Made by a program: the position numbers and the translations under genes
In this document: positions 34,254 through 43,180 of the stretch, piece by piece
Numbering within the stretch: the stretch's first letter is position 1
How the letters are laid out: every line of letters starts with the position of its first letter
From: Mitsuokella multacida DSM 20544
Lineage (GTDB): Bacteria > Bacillota > Negativicutes > Selenomonadales > Selenomonadaceae
Assembly: GCF_000155955.1 (NCBI RefSeq)
Contig: NZ_GG697141.2
Coordinates: 875,270-939,269, forward strand
Direction: 5' to 3'
DNA: 64,000 nt
Notes under the pieces: generated by a model
What the model was told of the DNA's origin: nothing
Database searches by the model: none
The model's input: only the letters and a program-made list of their open reading frames with translations

Positions 34254-36134
34254 TTGTATTCCTGGAAGAAAAAATTGCTGGCGGCGCTCGTCTGCGGCAC
34301 GCTGAGCTTCTCGGCAATCGCTCTGCCGGCCAGCCGGGCGGAAGCCGTCGATGCCTGGGCCGTTGCCGCGCAGTCGCTCGGCGTATTGGCGGCTTACAAG
34401 TCGAGCCTCGCGAGCATCCTCGCGCTCGGCAATGATGTCAGCGCGCAGGTGCAGAGCGCGCGGCAGGATCTGCATGAGAACGGCGCGGACGAGAACCATC
34501 ACGATGTCGAAGTGGTCAACCGCGTCATGGAGCAGCTCATCAGCAAAGGCGACTACGTGCTCAAGGTCAATTCGCTGCCGTTCACCTGGGGCGTCAACAA
34601 CAGCAGTGACTTTAACGCCTCGTGTTTCCCGACGGATTACATCAGCGTCAATCGGGCGCTCGTGCGCGGCCTCGAGTGCGACGAGGATGAGATTGCGGCC
34701 GTGCTCGCGCATGAGATGACGCACGGCATCGAGCAGCACAGCGCCAAGAACTACGCGAAGGCCGTCGCCCAGTACTACGGCATGAGCTTCCTCAACATGG
34801 ATGCTGGCCTCATGGACTGGAACAAGCTCAATGCACTGGCCAGCTACTCCATCGCGAAGAATGTCACATTGCCGACGGAGTACGATGCCGATGCTGGAGG
34901 CTTCTACATCATGACGAGCGCGGGCTTCAATCCGGGCGGCCCTGCGGCGGCCATGTACCGCATGGCCTACTACCTGACGTACGAGACGCGCAATGTGCTC
35001 GAGTACCAGGACCTCGACGAGAAAGCGAAAGAGAAAGAGACGTTCTCCGACCATCCGGAGACGGAGCTGCGCGAGAAGCGCCTGGCGCAGATGATGACGG
35101 ATTACGGTTGCGGCCATGTGACGGTCAAGGACCGCAAGACCGTCTGTCTCGACGGGCAGGACCTCCTGTCGGTGGACTGGACGCGCGATGACTACGACAA
35201 TACGGTCGAGAACGCCTACTACGTTGCGGGCGGCCTCTCTAAGGCCTTCCACGACTACGATTCCCTTTCAGGTTGGGATTTCCGTCCCGACGGCGAGGGA
35301 GGCCTCGACTTCCTGACGGATGACCGCGTCTACGGTCCGCTGCGCCACTTCGTGGCGGCTGGCAATCTCGGCAGCCGCCTGCAGCAGCTCGTGGCAGAGG
35401 CTTACGCGAAGGAAGCCTCCTCGGGCGCGCGGGAGAAGATGAAGGCAGCGGAAGCGGCGCGCCGGCAGGAACATTCTGAGGCGCTCCAGAGTGTCTATGA
35501 GGCCGATGCAAAGGCGGTCAAGAAGATGCGCGAGAACGGCGACGCCTACAGCGACTACGGCATGGGCAAGCAGGCACTCTGGGAATTTGCACGCGTGTTT
35601 GCGGCCAAGAATCTGGATGACGAGGCGGCGAGCCTCGTCATGTGCGGCCGCGCCAAGGCGGTCGAGGGCGACTATGTGGGCGCTCTCGACTATGCCAACC
35701 GCGGCGTCGCAATGGACAGCAAGAACGCCTACAACTTCCTCAACCGCGCCGATATCTACCGCATGATGGGCGACCGCGAGGCCGCGCTCGCGGACTGCGC
35801 TGCGGCGAAGAAGGTCGATGCAGAGAATCCCTACAGCTATCTGATCGGTGCGCAGATCGAGGATGAGATGGAGTGGAAAGAGGCGGCGCTGGCCGACTAC
35901 AAGGAGTTCCACCGCCTGCGCCCTGCGGCATTCCGCCACATTCCGCCGGAATACCTCGAGAAGATCTCGGCGAAGGACTACAAGACGTACGAGAAGGAGA
36001 AGGCCGAGAAGGACAAGGCGCGGGCAGAAGCCTGGAAGAAGAAGCAGGAGGCCAAGCAGGCGAATGCGGGCAAGGCGAAAGACGTGAAAAAATCTGGTGC
36101 TGCGACGGCCGATAAGGCGGCGAAAAGCAAATAA
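34254..36134 (+). CDS. Secreted M48-family zinc metalloprotease with TPR-like region
   Basis: 626 residues from a TTG start, chosen because GGAGG is eight bases upstream and a signal peptide follows directly (KKLLAALVCGTLSFSAIAL, ending near SRAEA). The zinc motif HEMTH is at His153-His157, with the third ligand probably in EYDADAGG. The central part (about 290-440) is unassigned. Residues ~450-570 show TPR-like helices (AKAVEGDYVGALDYANRGV). The tail is a highly charged Lys/Ala/Glu region. Similar BepA/YfgC proteins act in outer-membrane protein quality control, which is an inference here. Confidence 0.83.
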   Translation: MYSWKKKLLAALVCGTLSFSAIALPASRAEAVDAWAVAAQSLGVLAAYKSSLASILALGNDVSAQVQSARQDLHENGADENHHDVEVVNRVMEQLISKGDYVLKVNSLPFTWGVNNSSDFNASCFPTDYISVNRALVRGLECDEDEIAAVLAHEMTHGIEQHSAKNYAKAVAQYYGMSFLNMDAGLMDWNKLNALASYSIAKNVTLPTEYDADAGGFYIMTSAGFNPGGPAAAMYRMAYYLTYETRNVLEYQDLDEKAKEKETFSDHPETELREKRLAQMMTDYGCGHVTVKDRKTVCLDGQDLLSVDWTRDDYDNTVENAYYVAGGLSKAFHDYDSLSGWDFRPDGEGGLDFLTDDRVYGPLRHFVAAGNLGSRLQQLVAEAYAKEASSGAREKMKAAEAARRQEHSEALQSVYEADAKAVKKMRENGDAYSDYGMGKQALWEFARVFAAKNLDDEAASLVMCGRAKAVEGDYVGALDYANRGVAMDSKNAYNFLNRADIYRMMGDREAALADCAAAKKVDAENPYSYLIGAQIEDEMEWKEAALADYKEFHRLRPAAFRHIPPEYLEKISAKDYKTYEKEKAEKDKARAEAWKKKQEAKQANAGKAKDVKKSGAATADKAAKSK

Positions 36135-36140
36135 GGCAAT

Positions 36141-36172
36141 AAAAAAAGAGATGCCATGAGGCATCTCTTTTT
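36141..36172. terminator. Bidirectional intrinsic terminator
   Basis: A7-GAGATGCC-ATGA-GGCATCTC-T5 between the protease gene and the convergent Cys-rich peptide gene. Confidence 0.88.
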
Positions 36173-36180
36173 GTTGCCGC

Positions 36181-36408
36181 TCAGCGGCAGTAGCGCGAGC
36201 CACCGCAACCGCGGGCTGGCGCGCAGCCGTACGAATCATCCCCGCAGTAGGACCGGTCATTCCGGCAATATGCTCCGTTGTTGCAGGAGGCATTGTTCTG
36301 CCAGCAGCTCCTGACCGGGCAGGTGTTGTCCTTGGATGAAGCAGCGAGGACAGGCACAGCGACGGCCACGAGCAGGGCTGTGATGACGGCCATGATGATC
36401 TTTTTCAT
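36181..36408 (-). CDS. Cysteine-rich small secreted protein
   Basis: 75 residues. The signal peptide spans about residues 1-22 (KKIIMAVITALLVAVAVPVLA). The mature ~50 residues contain eight Cys spaced 4, 6, 5, 6, 6, 5 and 5 residues apart, with many Asn, Ser, Tyr and Gly. The even spacing suggests either four disulfides or a metal-binding repeat. No family is recognised. GGGAGG lies upstream of the ATG at 36408 on the minus strand. It is monocistronic or leads nothing else, as the next gene on this strand ends upstream of it. Confidence 0.7.
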   Translation of the reverse strand: MKKIIMAVITALLVAVAVPVLAASSKDNTCPVRSCWQNNASCNNGAYCRNDRSYCGDDSYGCAPARGCGGSRYCR

Positions 36409-36490
36409 GATGGTTCCTCCCTTCCATGCATTCATCTCTATTATACCAAAAGCGGAGAATATTTTGTGTATCTCAGCGGTATTTTATCCG

Positions 36491-37501
36491 TTAGAAGAAT
36501 GTGTGAACGATGCTGAAGGCAAGGCCCGTGATGACAAAGGAGCAGAGCAGTGCCCCGACCATCGGGCGCAGGCCCTTCTGGAGGATGACGCTGAAGTTGA
36601 CGTTGAGGCCGAGGGCGGCCATGGCCATGCCGAGCAGCAGGTAGGCGAGCTGGACGAGAGATGGGACGAAGTCATTGACGAATGGCAGGTAGGAGCCGAT
36701 GGCGCTGGCCAGGATGAAGCCGCCCATGAACCACGGGATGGGCACGGACATCCTGCCCTCGCCTGCGCCGTCCTGCTTGCGGAAGCGGCGCGCCTCGAGG
36801 ATGCCGACGATGATGGCGACAGGGGCGAGCAGCAGGACGCGGGAGAGCTTGGCGATGATGGCGCTGTCCGTGCCGACGGGGCCGGCTGCACCGCCGGCGG
36901 CGACGGCATGGGCGATCTCGTGGAGGCTCAGGCCCGCCATGACGCCGAACTGCGCGTCCGTAAAGCCGAGGAATGGCTGCAGGCCGACCTCGATCAGCGT
37001 GAAGAGCGTGCCGAGGATGGCGACGATGGCGACGGCGAGGACGGACTGGTCGGTCTTGGCCCGGACGGCGCCCGAAACGCCCATGACGGCCGCCGCGCCG
37101 CAGATGCTGCAGCCGCAGGCCGTCAGCAGGGCGAGCGTGTGCTCGACCTTGAAGAAGCGGGCGACGAAGTAATTGAGCGGGATCATGACGGCGACGATGA
37201 CGACGGCGGCCTCAAGGCTCTTGAGGCCAGCACTCATGAGGATGACAAGGTTGAGCTTGAAACCTAAGAGGATGATGCCGGCGCGCAGGAACTTGTTGGC
37301 GATGAACGGCGTGCTCTGCTGCGCGGCCGCCGTCAGCGAGCGCGCAAATTGCAGGCACATGCCGAGCAGGAGGGCGAGCACAAGGTGGCCGATCAGCGAG
37401 AAGCCCGGCAGCTTGGCGAGAAACTGGCCGGCGATTGAGCAGACGAGCGTCACGATGAGCCCGATGCTCGCGCGGCGCCAATAGAGCTTGGATAATTGCA
37501 T
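36491..37501 (-). CDS. yeiH: YeiH-family (UPF0324) membrane transporter
   Basis: 336 residues with about ten membrane segments. Typical UPF0324 stretches are GIILLGFKLNL, CGCSICGAAAVMG, GLSLHEIAHAVAAG and the NDFVPSLVQ region. Members are putative anion (sulfate/sulfite-type) exporters, though the substrate is not settled. The start at 37501 has AAGGAG upstream on the minus strand. It is divergent from a LysR gene resembling YeiE, the same pairing as in enterobacteria. Confidence 0.85.
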   Translation of the reverse strand: MQLSKLYWRRASIGLIVTLVCSIAGQFLAKLPGFSLIGHLVLALLLGMCLQFARSLTAAAQQSTPFIANKFLRAGIILLGFKLNLVILMSAGLKSLEAAVVIVAVMIPLNYFVARFFKVEHTLALLTACGCSICGAAAVMGVSGAVRAKTDQSVLAVAIVAILGTLFTLIEVGLQPFLGFTDAQFGVMAGLSLHEIAHAVAAGGAAGPVGTDSAIIAKLSRVLLLAPVAIIVGILEARRFRKQDGAGEGRMSVPIPWFMGGFILASAIGSYLPFVNDFVPSLVQLAYLLLGMAMAALGLNVNFSVILQKGLRPMVGALLCSFVITGLAFSIVHTFF

Positions 37502-37614
37502 GATATGACTCCTTATCTTCGTGATAGTTGCAGATTTCCGTGCAATGCGATTGCGACAATCCGAATTATAGATGAGGAGATTGAATATGTAAAATGATGT
37601 ATTATAATATATCA

Positions 37615-37629
37615 ATAAGATAATCTTAT
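37615..37629. promoter_or_regulatory. LysR-box palindrome between yeiH and the LysR gene
   Basis: ATAAGAT-A-ATCTTAT is a perfect inverted repeat 19 bases before the LysR ATG. It has the T-N11-A form and probably serves autoregulation or control of the divergent transporter. Confidence 0.6.
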
Positions 37630-37647
37630 CGATAAGGAGGAGATCAC

Positions 37648-38604
37648 ATGCTGGACTTCCGCGTTGCCACCTTTCTCTGTGTCTGTCAGACGATGAACTT
37701 CACGCGGGCGGCGCAGCTCTTGAACATCACGCAGCCCGCCGTCTCGCAGCACATCCACTTCCTCGAGGAAGCGTATGGCATGGCGCTCTTTCGCTACGAG
37801 AACAAGAAGCTCTCGCTGACGGCGGCCGGGCAGATCCTGCGCAAACGCTTCGTCGCGATGAAGAATGATGAACAGGAGCTCCTGGCAGAGCTTCGGAGCC
37901 AGGTGTCCGGCATCGAGGAGATCTCGCTCGGCGTGACGATGACGGTCGGCGAGTACGCCATCATGGACCCGCTTGCGCGCATGCTCCGCGCCCATCCAGA
38001 GCGCAATGTCCGGCTCGTCTTCGGCAACACGCAGCAGCTCTTGCAGATGCTCGCTGCGGGCAGCATCCAGCTCGCGCTCGTCGAGGGCTACTACCCGCAG
38101 GAAGAGTACGAGCACACACGCTACAGCACGGAGGACTACATCGGCGTCTGCGCGGCCGCGCACCATTTCGCCATGCCGCCGCATCGCTTCCACGACCTGC
38201 TGCAGGAGCGGCTGCTGATCCGCGAGGAGGGCTCCGGCACGCGCAACATCCTCGAGCGGAACCTCGCGCTCTACGGCATGAAGGTCAGCGACTTCATCCA
38301 CTACACAGAGGTCGGCAACATGCACACGATCATCGGCCTCCTGCTGCGCGATGCCGGCATATCCTTTCTCTATCGGATTGCCGTCGAGGCGGAGCTGCGG
38401 GCAGGCAAATTGCGCGAGATTCCGCTCGCTGGCTTTACCATGCAGCACGACTTCGACTTCATCTGGGAGAAGGGCAGCATCTACACGGATGCCTACACTT
38501 CGTTCTGTCAGGAGCTGCGCTCCCTTGCAGGGGAGCAGGATTCCTCGAATTTTCCAGACAGGCAGGGAAGAGCGGGGGCGGGGTCGAATACTCCTGTAGA
38601 GTAA
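37648..38604 (+). CDS. LysR-family regulator (YeiE/CysL-like)
   Basis: 318 residues. The helix-turn-helix is at residues ~18-40 (FTRAAQLLNITQPAVSQHIH), followed by an effector domain with the typical ISLGVTMTVGEYAI opening and a RYSTEDYIGV segment. Divergent from yeiH, with a palindrome between, so it most likely controls that transporter. The C-terminal ~25 residues are polar and unusual for the family. AAGGAGG precedes ATG 37648. Confidence 0.88.
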   Translation: MLDFRVATFLCVCQTMNFTRAAQLLNITQPAVSQHIHFLEEAYGMALFRYENKKLSLTAAGQILRKRFVAMKNDEQELLAELRSQVSGIEEISLGVTMTVGEYAIMDPLARMLRAHPERNVRLVFGNTQQLLQMLAAGSIQLALVEGYYPQEEYEHTRYSTEDYIGVCAAAHHFAMPPHRFHDLLQERLLIREEGSGTRNILERNLALYGMKVSDFIHYTEVGNMHTIIGLLLRDAGISFLYRIAVEAELRAGKLREIPLAGFTMQHDFDFIWEKGSIYTDAYTSFCQELRSLAGEQDSSNFPDRQGRAGAGSNTPVE

Positions 38605-38622
38605 ATCATGTATTCGTTTTTC
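38585..38622 (+). terminator. Weak intrinsic terminator overlapping the LysR stop
   Basis: Stem CGAATAC / GTATTCG with an 18-base loop, then TTTTTCGTTTTTT. The left arm is inside the last codons of the LysR gene. Confidence 0.5.
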
Positions 38623-38644
38623 GTTTTTTCAGGAGGGATGCGGC

Positions 38645-39229
38645 ATGATGAGTTTGTCAGACAAGAAAGAGATATGGCGCGGCATGCCTCAGGAAACGCC
38701 GGAACAACAGCTATGGGCCGATAATTACTACGATGCAGAGCTCATACCGATGGCACAGGAGCGCTTCCGCGGGCATTATGCATCGGAGAAGGGGGATTAC
38801 TACGGCCTGTTCCTGCTCATGGGACCGCTCTGGGAGCTCTCGACCTTCTCGGTCGCGCTCTTCGAGCCGCAGAACGTACACATATTCTGCCGGAAAGAGC
38901 AGGCCCTGCAGGTCAAGCTGCTGCAGCAGAACCTCGGGCTCGACGACGGCAGCCTCTGCTGTACCTACATACAGGGGGAGGACATCCCCTCGCTCTACCG
39001 CGTCATGAAGAAGCAGCACGATATCTGGGATTCAGTCGGGCGCACGGCCATCGACATCACGGGCGGCTCAGCCCTTGCGGCACCGGCTGCGGCGATGGCA
39101 GCGGCCTGCCTCGACATCGACGTCTACCGCATCGAGAGCCAGTACCTGCCCGCATACCATCACCACGACCCGGGTACAGAGCGACTCTGCCGCATCCCCG
39201 CGGTCACATCGGTTATCGGCATGGATTGA
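38645..39229 (+). CDS. Orphan CARF-like domain protein
   Basis: 194 residues with no signal peptide. The layout follows CARF domains of the DUF1887/TIGR02710 type: a first strand and loop (LFLLMGPLWELSTFSVALF, about 55-73) followed by PQNVHIFC; the nucleotide-loop motif DITGGSALAAPAAAMAAA at about 137-154; and HDPGTERL near 174-181, which parallels the PGTE segment of those proteins. No effector (HEPN, nuclease) domain is present, and no CRISPR array or cas gene lies in the window. It may sense a cyclic oligonucleotide or be a stand-alone regulator. AGGAGGG is seven bases before the ATG. Family assignment is by motif only. Confidence 0.55.
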   Translation: MMSLSDKKEIWRGMPQETPEQQLWADNYYDAELIPMAQERFRGHYASEKGDYYGLFLLMGPLWELSTFSVALFEPQNVHIFCRKEQALQVKLLQQNLGLDDGSLCCTYIQGEDIPSLYRVMKKQHDIWDSVGRTAIDITGGSALAAPAAAMAAACLDIDVYRIESQYLPAYHHHDPGTERLCRIPAVTSVIGMD

Positions 39230-39295
39230 AAGCAGCGCAATCGGAGTCAGCGAACATCTCCTTCAAATCTTTCGAACAAATCCTTCAAAAATTGC

Positions 39296-39325
39296 TGGAC
39301 ATCCTTGAACGGAGTGTGTTATAAT
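39296..39325 (+). promoter_or_regulatory. Promoter of rubrerythrin, with PerR-like box
   Basis: TGGACA (39296-39301), 18-base spacer, TATAAT (39320-39325). TTATAATAATT at 39319-39329 matches the first part of the PerR consensus and overlaps the -10, and ATTTCGAAAT follows. Peroxide control is therefore possible. Confidence 0.55.
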
Positions 39326-39370
39326 AATTTCGAAATAACAAATAACAATTATTGATTAGGAGGAAACGAA

Positions 39371-39919
39371 ATGGCAGAAAAGAAGAATCCGTACGCAGGT
39401 ACACAGACTGAGAAAAATCTTTTAGCAGCGTTTGCAGGTGAGAGTGAAGCGACGAACAAGTACACTTACTTTGCTTCCCGCGCGAAGAAAGACGGCTATG
39501 AGCAGATTGCCGCTTTGTTCCTCAAGACGGCGAGCAACGAGCGCGAGCATGCAAAGCTCTGGTTCAAGGAGCTCTTCGGCATCGGCGACACGGCAGCAAA
39601 CCTCGAGAGCGCCGCTGAAGGTGAGAACTACGAGTGGACGGACATGTACAAGGGCTTTGCTGAGACGGCAGAGAAAGAGGGCTTCAAGGCACTGGCCGCA
39701 AAGTTCCGCCTTGTGGCAGAGATCGAGAAACACCACGAAGAGCGCTATCGCGCCCTGCTGAAGAACGTCGAGACGGCTCAGGTCTTCGAGAAGAGCGAAG
39801 TGAAGGTCTGGGAGTGCCGCAACTGCGGTCACATCGTCATCGGCACGAAAGCACCGGCTGTCTGCCCGACCTGCGCACATCCGCAGAGCTTCTTCGAGGT
39901 TCACGCCGAGAATTATTGA
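39371..39919 (+). CDS. Rubrerythrin
   Basis: 182 residues. The N-terminal ferritin-like four-helix part carries diiron ligands ([31 protein letters not shown]). The C-terminal rubredoxin-like part has [10 protein letters not shown] and CPTCAHPQ. Rubrerythrin reduces hydrogen peroxide in anaerobes. The gene is monocistronic with its own promoter and terminator. Confidence 0.94.
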   Translation: MAEKKNPYAGTQTEKNLLAAFAGESEATNKYTYFASRAKKDGYEQIAALFLKTASNEREHAKLWFKELFGIGDTAANLESAAEGENYEWTDMYKGFAETAEKEGFKALAAKFRLVAEIEKHHEERYRALLKNVETAQVFEKSEVKVWECRNCGHIVIGTKAPAVCPTCAHPQSFFEVHAENY

Positions 39920-39943
39920 TGAGCAGATGCCTGCCTCATCTTG

Positions 39944-39984
39944 AAAAAGCCTTCCAGAGAGCAATCTCTCGGGAAGGCTTTTTT
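39944..39984. terminator. Bidirectional intrinsic terminator
   Basis: AAAAAGCCTTCC and GGAAGGCTTTTTT flank a loop that itself holds GAGAG/CTCTC. It lies between rubrerythrin and the convergent phosphatase gene. Confidence 0.88.
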
Positions 39985-39988
39985 CTTG

Positions 39989-40453
39989 TCACATTTTTTT
40001 CATCAGGGAGGCCAGCAGTGCTTGGCAGCCCTTGAGGACGTCGTCGTAGGTGGCGTCGAAATTGCCGGTGTACCACGGGTCGGCGACCTCGCGGTGCTCG
40101 CCGGCGAAATCGAGCAGCAGGGCCGTCTTGTGCGCGGGGTCGCCGTGTGTCAGGCGCTCTAAGTCGCGCATGTTCTCGCCGTCCATGCCGATGATCTTGT
40201 CGTACTTTGCGTAGTCGGCGCTCGTGATCTGGCGCGCGTGGCGCGGCGCGAAGGGCACGCCCATCTCGCGGAGCTTCTGCTTCGTGCCCCAGTGCGTATC
40301 CGAGCCAATCTCATCGCGGCGGCAGGCGGCTGAGTCGATCGTGAATGCATCATCGAGCCCTGCCTTGTGCACGAGGTCCTTCATGACGAATTCTGCCATC
40401 GTCGAGCGGCAGATGTTGCCGTGGCAGACAAAGAGGAGTTTCTGTTTCTGCAT
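39989..40453 (-). CDS. Low-molecular-weight protein-tyrosine phosphatase
   Basis: 154 residues. The P-loop CHGNICRS is at residues 10-17 (family C-x5-R-S), and the general acid Asp is in DPWYTG near residue 125. It dephosphorylates tyrosine residues on proteins such as capsule kinases; no capsule gene is nearby. AAAGGA precedes the ATG on the minus strand. Confidence 0.93.
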   Translation of the reverse strand: MQKQKLLFVCHGNICRSTMAEFVMKDLVHKAGLDDAFTIDSAACRRDEIGSDTHWGTKQKLREMGVPFAPRHARQITSADYAKYDKIIGMDGENMRDLERLTHGDPAHKTALLLDFAGEHREVADPWYTGNFDATYDDVLKGCQALLASLMKKM

Positions 40454-40676
40454 CGTAAAAATCCTTTCTCTATGCTTGTCTTTTTATTATAGCATGCCAT
40501 TTTTCGCGAAGAAATGACTGTTTTGATACAGGATTACAAGAACGATATCAGGTGATGTACGCCTCCAATGGATAATAAAATTATCTACAGTTATTGAAAG
40601 ATAAATGGAAAATATATAAAATATATACATAGCAATCAACTGAAAAGTCAAACAAGTAAGAACGGAGGTTTTCACT

Positions 40677-41948
40677 ATGTTGCTTGTTGGAGGTCTTATC
40701 GTCATCCTGACGTTCGTGCTGATCGTCAAGAAATACGAAGCGAGGCTCGTGCTGTTCTTGGCCGGCCTCTTGATGTGCCTAATCGGAGGGCTGCCCGGCG
40801 ATGTCATGAAGGCGTTCACGAAGGCGATGGTCAACAATTCGCTCGTGCCGACGATCTGTACGGTCATGGGCTTCTCGTACGTCATGCGCCTGACGACGTG
40901 CGACCAGCACCTTGTGCAGTCCATCTCGGGCATCCTGAAGCGCGGCCGGGCCATCCTCGTGCCGATCTCGTTTTTCCTGACCTGGTGGATCAGCCTGGCC
41001 ATCCCCTCGGCATCGGGCTGCTCGGCTGCTGTCGGCAGTATCCTCATACCGACACTGATTGCGGCGGGTGTCCATCCGGCCATGGCGGCGGCGACGGTGC
41101 TCGCCGGCACCTGGGGCAGTGCCATCAGCCCGGGCAATGCGCACAATCCGTTCGTGGCGGATCTCGCGGGGACGGACATGATGACGGTCATCATCAATGA
41201 GACGCCGGCCTCGGTCATCGCCTCGATCGCCTGTGTCGTCGTCATGACGGCCTATGCTGTCCTGCGCAAAGAGGGTGCGACGGAAGAGCGCCGCCTCGCG
41301 TACCTCAGGGAAATCGGTGAGGAAGGGGTCAAGGAAGCGTCCTTCCACGTGCGCCCGCTGCTGGCCATCGTGCCGCTCGTGCCGCTGTTCCTCTTGATCC
41401 TCGGTTCGAAGCAGGTCGGCCTGCTGCCGGAGATCAGCGTGCCGCTGTCGATGCTCATCGGCGTCGCGCTGGGCTTCCTTGTCACATTGAAGGATGCGCA
41501 GGAGATCTGCCGCAAATTCTTTGAGGGCATGGGCAATGCCTATGCCGATGTCATCGGCCTCATCGTCTGCGCGAGCGTCTTCACGACGGGCATGACGGCC
41601 ATCGGCCTCACGGGTGCGCTGACGGAGCTCATGGAGGGCTCGCAGGCCGCTGCGGCTGCAGCCGGCACGTTCGGCCCCTTCTTCATCGCTGTCATCTCGG
41701 GTTCCGGTGATGCGGCGGCCTTTGCCTTCAACGGCGCCATCACGCCGTTTGCGGAGCAGTTTGGCCTGTCCATCATGGACCTCGGCTCGCTCGCGCAGAT
41801 CGCGGGCGCGATGGGCCGCTCGATGTCGCCGATTGCTGGCGCTGCCATCATCTGCGCCGGCCTCGCCAAGGTCAACCCGATCGAGGTGTCGAAGCGCAAT
41901 GCCCTGCCATGCCTGGCATCTGCCATTGTGTTGATGCTTCTGTTATAA
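40677..41948 (+). CDS. DcuC-type C4-dicarboxylate transporter
   Basis: 423 residues with about 12 membrane segments. Characteristic parts are WWISLAIPSASGCSAAVGS, GTWGSAISPGNAHNP and SGSGDAAAFAFNGAITPF. DcuC-type carriers export succinate or exchange it for fumarate in anaerobes. ACGGAGG is nine bases before ATG 40677. The 220-base region upstream is AT-rich with TATATAAAATATATA-like repeats near 40612, but no clear operator was found. A PepT-like gene follows at 60 bases. Confidence 0.88.
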   Translation: MLLVGGLIVILTFVLIVKKYEARLVLFLAGLLMCLIGGLPGDVMKAFTKAMVNNSLVPTICTVMGFSYVMRLTTCDQHLVQSISGILKRGRAILVPISFFLTWWISLAIPSASGCSAAVGSILIPTLIAAGVHPAMAAATVLAGTWGSAISPGNAHNPFVADLAGTDMMTVIINETPASVIASIACVVVMTAYAVLRKEGATEERRLAYLREIGEEGVKEASFHVRPLLAIVPLVPLFLLILGSKQVGLLPEISVPLSMLIGVALGFLVTLKDAQEICRKFFEGMGNAYADVIGLIVCASVFTTGMTAIGLTGALTELMEGSQAAAAAAGTFGPFFIAVISGSGDAAAFAFNGAITPFAEQFGLSIMDLGSLAQIAGAMGRSMSPIAGAAIICAGLAKVNPIEVSKRNALPCLASAIVLMLLL

Positions 41949-42008
41949 TGAATCTCAGATGATGCTTTGCCATCATCATACAGGAAAGCAAGAAAGGAAG
42001 TCAGTGAA

Positions 42009-43142
42009 ATGATCAATCGGGAACGTGTACTCCAGGAATTCTTTGAGCTTGTCAGCATCCGCTGCTCGACGCACAAAGAGCGCGAGATGGGCGATCTCTT
42101 GACAAAGCGCCTGCAGGAACTCGGCGGTACCGTCCATGAGGACAAGGCCGGTGAGGCCTTGGGCGGCAACTGCGGCAATCTCGTCGCGGATTTCCCGGCG
42201 ACAGAGGGGCAGGAGGACAGGCCGACCGTCATGCTGACAGCTCATATGGACTGCGTGGAGCCCTGCGCGGATATCCATCCCATCCGGGAGAATGGCATCA
42301 TCCGCTCCGATGGCACGACCATTCTCGGTGCCGACGACAAGGCCGGCGTTACGGCCATCCTTGAAGCGCTGCGGCAGCTGCGCGAGCGCGCTCTGCCACA
42401 CGGCCCACTGCAGGTCGTCTTCACGATCGCGGAGGAGAACGGCGTTCATGGTTCGCAGCATCTTGACAGCAGCCTGCTGCATGCGGATATGGGCTTCACG
42501 TTCGACACGCACGGCCATCCGGGGGTCATGAGCTACAAGGCACCGGGCAAGAACCAGATCCACATCCACATTGCGGGCAAGGCTGCCCATGCTGGTGTCG
42601 AGCCGGAGAAGGGCATCAACGCCATCAAGGCCGCAGGCGAGCTGCTCGTCGATGCGCCGCAGGGCCGCATCGATGCGGAGACGACCTGCAATGTGGGCCG
42701 CATCGTGGGTGGTAGTGCGACGAACGTCGTCGCAGATTCCTGCGACATCTACTACGAGTCGCGCAGCCGCGACAAGGAGAAGCTCGACACGATCACGCAG
42801 CGCATCGTCGACCATTTCAAGCTCGGCGAGGAGGGAACGGGCTGCAAGATCACGGCGGAGGTCAGTCCGGACTACGGTCCGTACGAGATTCCGCAGGATG
42901 CGCCCGCCATCGAGGTGGCCAGACGGGCCGCAGAGAAGCTCGGCTTCCCGATCGAGCTTGAGGAGTCGGGCGGCGGCTCTGATGCGAACCACTTCAACAC
43001 GTATGGCGTGCCGACGGCCGTGCTCGGCGTCGGCATGACGAAGAGTCACACGAAAGATGAGTACATCGAGGAAAAAGATCTCTACGATGCGGCAGAGTGG
43101 GCCCTGGCCATTGTCTGCGAAGCTGCCGGGGAAACGTGCTGA
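42009..43142 (+). CDS. M20-family peptidase (PepT-like tripeptidase)
   Basis: 377 residues. Zinc-ligand and catalytic motifs are AHMDCVEP near residue 78, DGTTILGADDKAGV near 107 and EENGVHGSQ near 143; a dimerisation domain (GKAAHAGVEPEKG) is inserted at about 185-295. These are typical of PepT-like M20 enzymes that cleave tripeptides. The start ATG 42009 has AAGGAAG upstream, whereas the longer in-frame start at 41967 has none. Probably co-transcribed with the DcuC-like gene. Confidence 0.88.
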   Translation: MINRERVLQEFFELVSIRCSTHKEREMGDLLTKRLQELGGTVHEDKAGEALGGNCGNLVADFPATEGQEDRPTVMLTAHMDCVEPCADIHPIRENGIIRSDGTTILGADDKAGVTAILEALRQLRERALPHGPLQVVFTIAEENGVHGSQHLDSSLLHADMGFTFDTHGHPGVMSYKAPGKNQIHIHIAGKAAHAGVEPEKGINAIKAAGELLVDAPQGRIDAETTCNVGRIVGGSATNVVADSCDIYYESRSRDKEKLDTITQRIVDHFKLGEEGTGCKITAEVSPDYGPYEIPQDAPAIEVARRAAEKLGFPIELEESGGGSDANHFNTYGVPTAVLGVGMTKSHTKDEYIEEKDLYDAAEWALAIVCEAAGETC

Positions 43143-43180
43143 GATAGGAAACGGAACAGGAGAGGGGAAGACGAGCGCAC

